Shown piece by piece: positions 34,290 to 44,761 of a DNA stretch of 64,000 nucleotides. The notes under the pieces were generated by a model. It did not search any database and was not told where the DNA came from. It was given only the letters and a program-made list of their open reading frames with translations. The stretch covers positions 195,815,853-195,879,852 of the forward strand of contig NC_134568.1 of NCBI RefSeq assembly GCF_050947875.1, in the 5' to 3' direction. The position numbers and the translations under genes were made by a program. The first letter of the stretch is position 1. The number at the start of each line of letters is the position of its first letter. This DNA is from Dermacentor variabilis (Eukaryota > Arthropoda > Arachnida > Ixodida > Ixodidae).

Positions 34290-35272
34290 TCATCCTGCGG
34301 CAACTGCGCCTTCTTTGCCTGCCTGTGCTCTCGGGATTCTTTCTGTCGTTCGGCGATCGCTTCTCGTATCTCGCTGTTCCACCAGCTTTTCGGTTTCTTT
34401 TTTTTTTCCTTTCCAACGAACATGTTGTTTCTTTTTCCGTATTTCTGTCGTTATTACACTTAGAAGCTCACTATATTCCCACTCTTTACTTGGCCATTTG
34501 CCAAGTTCTTCCTCGACTCTTGTGAGTATATTTGTTATTTGTTCAGCGTTCAAATTTGGACTGGCAATTTTGCACTCCTTGCTCTCTTTCCCAACTACAT
34601 ATCCCATTTTCAAAATGACGCGTTCATGGTCACTCCCTGTGCTGCTATACCCTTTCTTATCAATGACCATTTCTCTCAACTTATCATGAATTCCTTCTGT
34701 CATCAGACAGTAATGAATGGTTGATTGCCGGTTTCCCACTTCCCACGTGATCTGCCCTTCACACTTAGGCCCCGTATTCACGATAACGAGGTTATGTTGC
34801 TCATAAAGGTATAGCATTGACTTGCCGTTGTTGTCGGTATAGCCATGTAAATCTTTTATGTGGACATTCATGTCACCTATTAGGATAATTTCAGCATCAT
34901 TCCCGAAACCCTTAATATCAGCAATTATGCATTCCACTAACTCTTTATTCTTCTCTGTGCAACTTTTCCGGTCCACAAATACGTAATGCCCAAGCAAGTT
35001 TTGTTCTCACTCATTGTACCTTACCAAAGATGATCTTGACATTTTGAATTTACTCTTTTGCATTTGGCGCCTTGATGAATGAGCATTCCGACTCCCCCTC
35101 CCTTTCTTTCCGATTTCGTTCTGCTCCACCCTTCCCAAACATAATTCTCAATCACTGTTGGTTCTTCTGAGTCTCTAAAGTATGTTTCTGTAACGGCATA
35201 CACCCTTATTTGTTCTCTATTTAACTGCGCCTCAATCTCTGCCCACTTTTTCTTCATTCTGCCGCCCTGCAT
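34290..35272 (-). pseudogene. LINE B ORF2, endonuclease part
   Basis: Two minus frames carry the endonuclease: VYAVTETYFRD (catalytic Glu) and GGGVGMLIHQGA at 35272-35021, then FVDRKSC, ILIGDMNVHI, NRQSTIHYCL and GSDHERVIL at 34997-34600. The rest is a long basic linker (SWWNSEIREAIAERQK). One break lies near 35010. The GDMN and SDH blocks remain intact. Confidence 0.82.
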
Positions 35273-36271
35273 GTTTATGTGGCCTATTGCATGGCAAGCT
35301 CTCTTTCTTGCTTTCCTTCTTTTTCTGTTATTGACAGCGATGCTATTCTGAGGTTCCCCTAGGGGACCTTCCTCCTTACTGCCTACACTGGCCTTCTGAG
35401 CACCCGTGGGCCTCCTAAAAATGTAACCACGCGACCAGCAAGACGGCAGCCCACTTCTTATCTAAGCCTGTAATTGAAGTGTATCCCGTCTCGTTACAAC
35501 CCACTACACCTTCTCACTTCCCTGTTTACTTCGACAACTTCGAAATCTTTCTCTCGGATCAATATCAGCCACTGCGGCTCTTTGTGCGTTCCTGTCAAGT
35601 ACAGGCACCTCCGGCACCGTGCACACCACGACCTGCCCCTGAGGGGACAGGCTCGCGTAAGTAGTCTACCCCTTCGCCAAGCGCTGGGCTAGTCCTGTCC
35701 ATTTTCTGTTTACGACGTCATTTAGCCCGCCGGCTACTACGACAAGGTTGCATACGTGGACATTTTCCGCGAGCTTTGCTTTTGCTGGCTCCATGACGGA
35801 ACCCAGTGTCCGCCCTGGAAATGTCCCTACCGCCACTCTTTTATCGCCTTTCGCCCTCCCTACAATTGCTTCTGAGCACCTAGCCAGGTTTGAGTCGCCG
35901 GCGTTAATAACCCTTTGACTCTCTCCTATTGCCGAGGCCTCTCCCTGCTTCTTTTTGTAATCCTTTTCCGTGTAATTCGGACTTGACAAGGGACATTGAC
36001 GCCTGCGTTCCTGCTTTTCCTTTGTGGCGGCCTCAAGGTAGGTGCAGCTCTTTCCACCTACCCCCTCCCCACGTTGTACGCATTCCACGTGCTTTGCTGA
36101 CACTCCCTGCCCTGTCACGTTGGGAGACTGCGTTCCATTGTCACGACCATTCTCGTTCACGATGGCGGCCCTGTTCAGCTTTTCGTCGGATGCTTGAAGC
36201 CTTTTTTCCATCGCCTTCAGTGTATCACGCTCCATATGTAGCGCACTTTTGAGCTCTTCGACCTGTTTCAC

Positions 36272-36698
36272 ACCACCAGTACCAGTACCAGTACTCACGT
36301 ACGGGGCAGAAACCTGGAGGCTTAAGAAAAGGGTTCTACTTAAATTGAGGACGACGCAACGAGCTATGGAAAGAAGAATGATAGGTGTAACGTTAAGGGA
36401 TAAGAAAAGAGCAGATTGGGTGAGGGAACAAACGCGAGTTAATGATATCTTAGTCGAAATCAAGAAAAAGAAACGGGCATGGGCAGGACACGTAATGAGG
36501 AGGGAAGGTAACCGATGGTCATTAAGAGTTACGGAATGGATTCCAAGGGAAGGGAAGCGTAGCAGAGGGCGGAAGAAAGTTAGGTGGGTGGATGAGATTA
36601 AGAAGTTTGCAGGGACAACGTGGCCACAATTAGTACATGACCGGGGTAGTTGGAGAAGTATGGGAGAGGCCTTTGCCCTGCAGTGGGCGTAACCAGGC

Positions 36699-36738
<40 letters not shown>
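36272..36738 (+). mobile_element. 5'-truncated RTE-type LINE
   Basis: A plus-strand frame to the stop at 36690-36692 encodes the C-terminus of an RTE-clade ORF2: YGAETWRLKKR, RRMIGVTLRDKKR, WAGHVMRRE, SRGRKKVRWVDEIKK and the closing ALQWA. It is followed by a (TGATGA)n tail to 36738. A perfect 12-bp duplication GACCTGTTTCAC flanks it (36260-36271 and 36739-36750). The first bases hold a short ACCAGT repeat. The coding part is still open, so the insertion may be recent. Confidence 0.93.
36699..36738. repeat. (GAT)n tail microsatellite
   Basis: About 13 copies of GAT/TGA forming the 3' tail of the RTE fragment. Confidence 0.95.
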
Positions 36739-36740
<2 letters not shown>

Positions 36741-36903
36741 CCTGTTTCACAAGCTCATGCTGGAAACCCTCCATTTTCTTTAGCCTAGCATCGACATCAT
36801 AGTCTCTGCGGATTGGCTTGATTTCCTTTCCATTCTCATTAATCCCCTCTTCTACCTCGAAGGACCACCAGCACACTGCACGCTTTACTGCCTTTCTTGC
36901 CAT

Positions 36904-37674
36904 GTGTTGGACTTAACTTTTTCTAATGCAAACACCGAAGCTTTTAGAGCACGAGCCTTCTAGCAAAGGCCGCTACGCGCAGAATCTAAACCCCTAAAAG
37001 GCCGCAAAGTAATTATCACCAATGTTTTAAAAGCAATAAATGCCGCACAGACTTAAGGTATGACACGTGTTCGCACGTGTTCAACCACGCGGCCACGCTC
37101 TCACTATCCTACTAACGCATTATTCCCCATACCAATGCACACACAGTAAAACCACTAATAGCTATTAGCCTTGCCACTTCCAAACTACTATTTAAAAGAT
37201 ATAAAGACTTCCTGTCCCACATGGTTGCACGTGTAGAACCACGTGGCTTGAAAGGACGCTTTGACTATCCTGCAACACCAAATATACACGAAACACATTC
37301 GCGCGCACGAAAAAAGAGAGAAAAAAAGACAACTAGCTAATTATTATTTAAAGGCTAAAAAAATCAGCAAGCCAAAACAGACGCAAGCTCAAAGCATGCA
37401 GAAAAAGCTTATGTTCTCGTCGCTGCCACGGAGCCCTAGAAAAACACGTTCACCCGCCACAAACATCAGTAGCGCGAACTCTAGTGGTTTTTGCACGAAG
37501 CTTTACGATGTTCGGCATGGCACAAACGATGCCCGCGTACCTCGGCTAGTCGTACGCAAATTATCTAATCCCTGTTCCCAGTCATTGGCGCTTGCCCATT
37601 AAGCAAGATGTAAGAGGTAAAAAAAACATAATAGATATGTATAATAATATAAACTATACTAAAATATATAAATT
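36904..37674. other. Probable LINE B 5' UTR and flank
   Basis: This lies upstream of LINE B ORF1. It holds a CACGTGT-rich segment near 37060-37240 and no open frame of note. Part of it is probably 5' UTR and internal promoter, but I cannot place the end. Confidence 0.35.
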
Positions 37675-39599
37675 TTACCTTAACTTTATTAATGACAAGG
37701 TGCCTTTTTCATATAGCAAGGTGCCCAAAGAAACGCTCAACAAAACCTGAAAGCGGCAACTTTCACCACTGTTCTGTCGCAACCCCCGCCCTCGCTGCGT
37801 GTCTACAAAGAAAGAACGACATCCTGGTATCTCCGCAGGACGCCGAGGTCTTTGTGTATCGGCAACTCCAAAGGAAGAAGCACTGCCAGTCGTAGTGGAG
37901 CCGGGCACGTCTTTCGGGCTGCCGGGCCGGAGATGTCGGTCGGGCAGATTTTGCGACCAGTTGCAAGTGTTGCAGAAAGAACAATCCCGCAGCGTGCAAG
38001 CCCTCGCACTGCTTCCTTTTCCGTCAGGTCGCTCCCTGAGAAGACGAGCTAGACGGAACCTGCATCGAAGTTTTGATTGGCCGTAGACAGCGACAGCGAT
38101 GCGACAAGTCGCGAAGGACGGCAACTCTCTTATATTCTGACTGGAACTTTTGCTTGCCTGATTTTTTTTGCTTTTAATATTTGCATGATACGGTGGATAA
38201 GCGTTCAGTTAAGTTTGTCGATGGAAGCGCAACTCCAGCTTTTTTGCTGGGCAATAACACGAAACAGCGAGTACCTCCTGCTTGAAAGACAGACATCTAT
38301 AGGCGTTCTGAATCGTCCTCCAGTAGGAACTACAAACTTTCAGGACAGAAAGAGAGAGGGAGAGGGGGAGATAAATTTGTTTACAGAAAGCCAGAGAGGT
38401 CCACAACCTTCGAAGGTCTTAACAATGATTTGCTTCAATTACTTTGTCACGATGATTCGCGGAGTTTTTAGCAGGCGGAAAATGTTTGTCGATAAAGCCG
38501 AGGTGTAAAACACCAACAGCGTTTGAGAATGGGCTCTCAGCAAAGTATACTCAGTACCCTCCCTTTTATTTTATTTAAGCAGTGTCATGGAAGAGTTGGC
38601 CAATATCTTCCCTACTTTGTATTATTTGCTTTACTCAAACAACTGCTGATAACGAAGTCGCGGGATTGATTCCGGACGTGGGGCGCTCGTGTAGCTTGCT
38701 TTGGGTTCAAGTTGATCTCGCGTAGCCGGGGTGTCGCTTTAGGTTCTTAAACAGCACCCTTGTTTTAGGGGGGGAGTTAAGCCTTTGTGGTAAATTTGTA
38801 AGCAGAGACTGGGGTTCTTGATTAGAATTGGGCCACACTGTAGGCGAAGGTAGACGAGGACTGTGTAGGTGCAGCATAAGTTCTGTTACAGACACGATAA
38901 GGCATCATGGGTGTCCGAAACTGTGCTTCTGATAAGCATATCGATAGGTAACACAGTTATTATCCGGACGTTTTGAATCACCAAAATAATTTGCAATAGA
39001 CCTTTAAAAAGAACAAGTGATGACAGAATCTAATCAAATTGACGTGACATACCCCCAGTGGATGTGGACAAATTTTGACGACCTTGTAATGCTCATAGCA
39101 TTAAAGAACGCTTGTCGCGTTAGCGAACCACAACTGAACGCATTCAACACGTGAGTATTTGCGCCGTAATAACACAGGCTTACATGATGGTACGAATGTT
39201 GAGCGAAATATGTGGTATGAGCTTGTCATTGGGCAACAAAAAACACGTGACGCGCGTTTGCGGTCAGTGTCCCGTGCACAAGCATCACACTTAACAAAGC
39301 CTTTCTTTATTTGTTTTTTCCTTTTTTTTAAAGACAAGACTCACCCAAATACTCTCATTTCTACCCTCCTGTTGTAACTGCTACATATATGCGACATTCA
39401 CTGCGGACAGTCTTCAAACAATCGCGAAAGGTGCTAAACGCCGTGTTCTCGCGCGTGTATTGTTTCGTTTTTGCCGGCGAGCGTCTTTCAGCGGATCATC
39501 ACTATTATCAACTTATCGCTCGGCGCAAGACACGCTTACTGTAACCAAAACTTCCTGAGTGTTGCCGCCGATTCTTTAGCGAAAGAGTGCTCTCTAATG
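37675..39599. other. Unassigned; moderately GC-rich 37.7-38.1 kb
   Basis: The block 37700-38110 is open in several frames on both strands with no recognisable domain. The rest is AT-rich. No RNA gene or element could be assigned. One plus frame near 37910-38030 is Cys-rich, but that alone is not evidence of a peptide gene. Confidence 0.3.
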
Positions 39600-39905
39600 A
39601 GATTTGTATATTCCCGAATGTACGTGAAAGTACCTTGTATATTTTTTTATTTCTGCTTCAGTTCTGTATATTCGTGAATAAACGCAAACACCAGCGATTA
39701 CTCTGGAGTGTATCTTGCATGTATAAATAGCCTGCGGACTTAACCCGATAGTTCAGATTCGACAACCGACGACTGTGCTCGCCGCTATCGTTGGGATTCG
39801 AGCGTTGCTTGTATTTTTGGGCTCGATTTCGCCCAATTAATAATTAGATTCCCAACGCGCGTTTTGCTACCGTTTGGTTTTTCACCGCGTCTACATGGTC
39901 ACAAT
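39600..39905 (+). mobile_element. Probable gypsy-type solo LTR remnant
   Basis: It contains a TATA box (TATAAATAG near 39722), then an initiator-like TTCAGATTCGACAACCGACG about 30 bp downstream, then a TTTGGGCTCGATTTCGCCCA segment before an A/T-rich stretch. This promoter layout and wording is what I know from arthropod gypsy LTRs. There is no coding sequence beside it and no clear duplication, so the edges are approximate. Confidence 0.45.
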
Positions 39906-40177
39906 AGTTCCCTGACGTAGCTTACTACCACCTCAGCTTCATTATCTTTGGAAATATTTGCGGTAAAACAAAAATTTGTCAAGTTTTGTTCCAACGAAAT
40001 AATCATAGCCGTTTATCAAATATATGAAAGCTCTGCAACATTATAGGTTATACGTTAAGAACACTGCATTATAGATCAAATGGCTTTTCTATTTTTTTTT
40101 CTTTTTTACAATACATCCATACATTCATACATTACAATAGATCCATACATTCCATGCATTCATGCATTCGTGAATGT

Positions 40178-40207
40178 GGGCGACCACATTCGTGAATGTG
40201 GTCGCCC
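40178..40207. repeat. 30-bp inverted repeat
   Basis: GGGCGACCACATTC, a two-base centre, then GAATGTGGTCGCCC: a 14-bp perfect stem. It sits in a run of CATTC repeats. Confidence 0.95.
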
Positions 40208-42346
40208 AGAATTTGGTGATAGTTGTCACACAATCTTTAATTAAAATTCACGCAAAATAAACCTTAATAAATATGTAATTTGCGAACCTGTTGGCAAAAT
40301 TGAAGCCGGCAAATGTACGAAGCGTGTTCTTTTGGTAAGTATCCTCAGAATAGTGCCAGTTTCGAAATATTCACCTCCGTAATGTGTAACTTAATGCATT
40401 AATATGCCGTAAAGTTTCGTCCCTCACCCAGTGAAAGGTAGCAAACCAAATATTCTCACCAGCCTAGTTTTGCTCCTCTCCCTTTATTATGCTTTTTTTT
40501 AATTTACTAACAGTCTTTTCACGCATTTAGTAACAAAAACATTGATGAATCTTATACGCGGAACGCCAATGAATAGGCGGCAGATTTTCAGAACTAATGC
40601 TTGGATAGCGGTGTTGGCCTTAAGATGTGTCTTAGTGGATAGGACACGCAACATGCACCACAGAACAATTCAGTGGGCGATCATTGGCGAACGGTAGGTC
40701 ATTACAGAAATTCTGATGTCCTTCTGCGTAAATGACATGTTGGAAAAAAAAACAAGAACATTTTTATTGCTATTACACTACGTGTAAGAACTGGCTCATG
40801 GCTCAATGGCATAATGGCTTCGCTGAAACACCTGATGTACCCGAGCAGAGATGAAATTACTACGAAAGTAAGTAAACCCGGATTTAGTGCAACTATGCCC
40901 CACACCCCAAATCAAGCACGCATGCAGTTGTATCATTGTATTGTTCGGTGCAATTGGGGACTTCATCCTTGGACGCAGCAACCATGCTCTTTAGAATGTC
41001 CCGACTGTGGAGATTGTAACGCAGTCTCTCTACTACAGCCGTCCTTGATGGACCAAAGTTACGCTTCTTAAATAGCTAAAACTTCATCACTACCATAGTT
41101 TCTCATTAATGTCAGTTTCTTTTTTTTTTTACCGTGCAGCATTCATATTCAGTAAAAATGTGGTGCATGCATGAAGGGCCATTTTTACAGGGCCAACGTT
41201 TTGCGCGTAGTAAATTTCGCGGCAATTGATGTTGTCTTTCGAAATTTCTCAATGATTCCTTTTTTTATTTTTTTGTCCTGCCTGTGTGTCTGCGCGTGCG
41301 TGCGCGTGTTTACACGCGGCGCGCTCGCTCGATTAAAGAAAGCATCCAAAATGGGAAGACTAAATCAGGGTGATCAACCTTGCTTGTAGAACAAGAACGT
41401 CTGCAGAAAGCGCACGGAGGAAACGTGCGTGCAGCATTTCAAAAAGAAGGAAAGTGCTGCCGCCGCCAACATTTCGCACGGTTAGCACGTCCGATCACCT
41501 CGTGGCGACGCGCCGCATCTCGCCAGCAGCTCGCCGCGCAAGCACGCGCGGGCAGGAGTCAACAAGCCCCGGTGCATTCGTATTCCGTGGACGAGCGCAC
41601 CTCACGCGTGTAGAAGCGGCTGGCACAGATAACGCAGCAGGAGAGGGTAGGCGGCGGTCGCCTTGGCGCTTTCGAAACGGGCACCGGATACGCCAACGCC
41701 AGGCAGGAGCCAAGTGGCGGCGGTGTATGCATATACTGCCTCCGTTTCCGCCACAGCCGGCGCGATACATCGCTCGCTGGAGCGGTGCGTGTGCGGTTGA
41801 CGCGTGCTGACGCGGCGGCGGTGAGAGCGCGTCATCGGCTGTATAGTGGCTATCTATGGGCCACTATTGCAAAAGCCGTGTGAGGACTGAAACACGCCCG
41901 TAACCATTGCGCTGCGAGAGTCGCCTTGTCTCGGTGCACGTTCGCGATTGCGGAATCACGCGTTATAGGTAACACGACTGTTTTCGAAGGAAAAGTCGGC
42001 ATCGAGGTGAGCTGGCAAGGGCAATAGCGTGAACAATCCGCGCCTAACTTGCCCACAAAACATATACATGCTACCATGCGGCATCCTGGCCTGTGCCGTT
42101 CAGCCGTACGTCCGGGCGTGCATCAGCTAAGCAGTGGGGTTACAAATTAACCGTTCTGAGGTTTAAGCATCACACTATTCAATACATCCCTGCCTTATTT
42201 TGACGTATCATACTCTATAAAAGGAGTGAACATGTTACTAAATACCACTGTAAGGACGCTTGAATTCGGGTGCGTGCTATAGGTTGCATTTTCAAGCCTG
42301 TTCTAGCAAAACTTCAACATCAAACGATACTGGCAAGTATTGTTTG

Positions 42347-42378
42347 GTTGCTGTTGGCACCATGGTGCCAACAGCAAC
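42347..42378. repeat. 32-bp perfect palindrome
   Basis: The left half is GTTGCTGTTGGCACCA and the right half is its exact reverse complement, with no loop. Such a sequence could extrude as a cruciform or form a hairpin in RNA. Confidence 0.95.
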
Positions 42379-42429
42379 TGCAATTTGAAGTTTACATGGA
42401 AAATATTTTTATTCAAATTGTTTCCGCGA

Positions 42430-43290
42430 TTGCCTAAGATTAGGAATGTTCGAATAGGGAAATTTTCTAATCGAACCGAATATTCGCGATAAACGACCTC
42501 CATATATCAAATCGAGTATCGAATCGAATATCGAATATTTTCACATTTCTAAACAAAGTGAAACATAAATTCTGCGTGGAGTTCGTTCAGTTTGAAAGAG
42601 GCATGTTTACATTATTTGTCCCAATGCAGAGTTGTGAGCTGGACAGTTATTCTGGTTAACCTATCCACCTTTCACCTCATATTTCTCTTCTGTCTTACTT
42701 ATTATGCAACACATGCATTACTACTTCATACATACATGCAATGCCGTTCGTAACTGGGGCGTCCGATCAACTGAAGTGCTTGTAAATGAGAAAACTGCTT
42801 TCATTTATCTGGAACATCGCGGCAAAGACAGTAATGAAACAAGGGGACAACGCGTCCCTAGTTCCATGTGAATTGTGTTCGTTGAAGACGAGGACTGTAA
42901 CACTGCACAACACCGCGCATTGTTTTAAAGGTATCCAAACACGGGCGAGTCCGGCCAAATAATAAATTGATCTACCTAAGTCCTGACAACAAATTTGTTA
43001 TAGGCTGCCTAAAAATGGGACATTCTTATGAAATTACGGGGAATTATTGAGCAGAAGCTATCTGCCACATGCTTTCGCTTTACGCAACCACCGCGACTTT
43101 CTTGGAGCAGAATCATCCAGAACAGTCCGCAATTGCAACTGTTTCTCTTCCTCGAGACTTCACTAAGTGTTGTGATCCCCCACATATTCTAAAAGAAACG
43201 ATATTTAACAATTTCGAAGAATTAACAATACAAAAAGAATAGCAAATACTTCAATTCGTAATCGAAATTTCGAATATTCACACACTGCTA
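42430..43290. mobile_element. Possible non-autonomous TIR element
   Basis: The left edge holds TTCGAATAGGGAAATTTTC and ATCGAATCGAATATCGAATA blocks; the right edge in reverse complement reads GTGTGAATATTCGAAATTTC. Inverted, TTCGAAT-rich ends of this kind are known in arthropod hAT-like repeats. The interior has no coding frame. The ends are imperfect and no duplication was found. Confidence 0.35.
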
Positions 43291-43838
43291 CGTACATGAT
43301 GAACATTCCTGTTTTATTTATTTACTTTGATAGAAAGGGCAACATAAAAACTTGTTTCTCGAAGGGCCCCTCACCTAGCCCCGTAGTAAATCTTGTGTTA
43401 ACACTGGAAGTCTTAAAGTACCGTCGAGGGAGCGTTCTACAGTAAAAATGTTAAAGAGTGTTTCGTAATAGATAAGTCAGAAGCAAATTAAATGTTGCAA
43501 GGTGATGAGGCGAGGAGACAAGCTACCCTTCCTGCAACAGACGCTCTCTCCCATTGCGTCAGCCAATTAATAACAATAAGCGACCCCCCCCCCCATTCCT
43601 CCCTTGCCTTCTACCATATTGTGCCCTCGTGACGTTTGCGTCACGACCCCGCCTCCATGAGTCAACCTTGCTTGATGGATAGTAATCAACTTTGCCGATT
43701 CTTTAATCGTAGTCGGTGGCTTCTCAGTCATTATTAAAGGCTATTCGCAGTGGTCAAATAAACAATCGAATAATGCACTAAAAGAGCAGTCACTGAGAAT
43801 TCCAGGTGCTTCTGGTTTGTGAAAAGATGCAAGTTAGT
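43291..43838. other. Unassigned
   Basis: I see no feature in these ~550 bp apart from a short C tract near 43590. It is the flank into which LINE3 inserted. Confidence 0.4.
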
Positions 43839-43894
43839 TTACCTGCACACGCCAACACCACCCGCACCGGGGCAGGAGGGACGCACGGACAGTT

Positions 43895-44761
43895 GTGTCC
43901 CCCCAACACCTCTGCATAATAATCACGGCTGTGTCCCGCAAGTCCGATAACAGACGCATAGTCTGGCAGTGGAATTGCAGGGGCTTCAAAAACAAGAAAG
44001 CAACGATGGTGCAATACATGAAAACGCTTGCCAATAACAAACTTCCTGTCGTGATTGCCTTGCAAGAACCTTTCGACCGGGCCCAGCTCCCGGGTCCCCC
44101 CTACGAATCCATGGGGAGGGACATCAGGGTGTGCACCCTGGTTAAGCGCGGGACGGCCTTCATCGAACACGAACTCGTGCTCCACGAAGTGTCGGACATA
44201 GACCATGTACTGATCGAAGTCGTGCCGAGTATTGGAAGTAGGAAAACCGGCCTTTTCGTGCTCAACGTATATAGCTCCCCCTCGCAAAGATACCGCACTC
44301 ACACTTTCGACGCCCTCTTTCGCGAAGCGATGGCCAAGGCCGCCTCCAGTCCCTTGCTGATATGCGGAGGCTTCAATGCGCCGCACACGCAATGGGGACA
44401 CGGAGCCGACTCACCGAAAGGGAAGAGGCTAGCCGGACTGATGGACGAGCTCGGCCTGACTGTACTCAACGAACCTGCTTCACACACCAGGATCGGACAG
44501 GGAGTGTGCCGCGACACATCCCCCGACCTCTCCGTCTGGTCAGGCGCGAGCGTGGTCACTTGGTCGAACTCCTTCGAGGACATGGGGAGTGACCACAGGA
44601 TCCTGTGCGTGACCGTGGGAGAGGATGAAAGCGAGGAGGACGTCTGCCGAAAGGCGAGAATCGTAGACTGGGACAGATTCCGGAAAATAGAGAGCAAGAC
44701 AAGAAGGAGGGCCCGATCGAAGACATCAGCGAATGGTGCAGAGTACTACTCGCGGACGTAG
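43895..44761 (+). pseudogene. LINE3 endonuclease
   Basis: The frame encodes WQWNCRGFKNKKAT, ALQEPFDR (catalytic Glu), FVLNVYSSPS, then CGGFNAPHTQWG where functional relatives have GDFNA, and finally GSDHRILCV. The Asp of the GDFN block is thus replaced by Gly, which should abolish nicking. A frameshift near 44710-44750 ends the frame early. Confidence 0.85.

Larger units (their letters stand above)
32394..36903 (-). mobile_element. LINE B main body
   Basis: A minus-strand non-LTR element with a coiled-coil/SGNH ORF1, endonuclease and RT but no RNase H recognised, in the style of CR1/L2-related LINEs. Its 3' UTR is separated from it by LINE A and lies at 13781-14128. ORF1 is split by an RTE fragment (36272-36738). 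Two other 5'-truncated copies of this family lie at 5341-8320 and 12920-13650. The 5' UTR probably extends past 36903, but its end is not defined. Confidence 0.78.
35470..36903 (-). pseudogene. LINE B ORF1: coiled coil plus SGNH-like domain
   Basis: The ORF starts at 36903 (MARKAVKRAVCWWSF) and has a charged helix (DARLKKMEGFQHEL) that continues, after the RTE insertion, as VEELKSALHMERDTLKAMEK, a coiled coil. Downstream comes an SGNH-hydrolase-like core: block I INAGDSNLAR and block III VVVAGGLNDVV, ending near 35666 in this frame. CR1/L2-type LINEs are known to carry an esterase-like domain in ORF1; its job there is not settled. The stop near 35666 may be a mutation, since the SGNH fold should extend further. 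Confidence 0.72.
39906..42429. other. Unassigned, with palindromes and a CpG-rich block
   Basis: No gene was recognised. It contains the palindromes at 40178-40207 and 42347-42378 and a GC/CpG-rich block at about 41290-41840 that is open in several frames by composition. That block could be a promoter or first exon, or an unrecognised repeat; I found no domain in it. Confidence 0.35.

Noticed and set aside
37675..38124. Possible Cys-rich secreted peptide or tick salivary protein
   Set aside because: The Cys-rich frame has no signal peptide, no start context and competing frames. There is not enough support to annotate it.
41370..41835. 146-codon plus-strand ORF in the CpG-rich block
   Set aside because: Equally long frames exist on the minus strand, composition alone explains them and no domain is visible. 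Kept only as an unassigned CpG-rich block.
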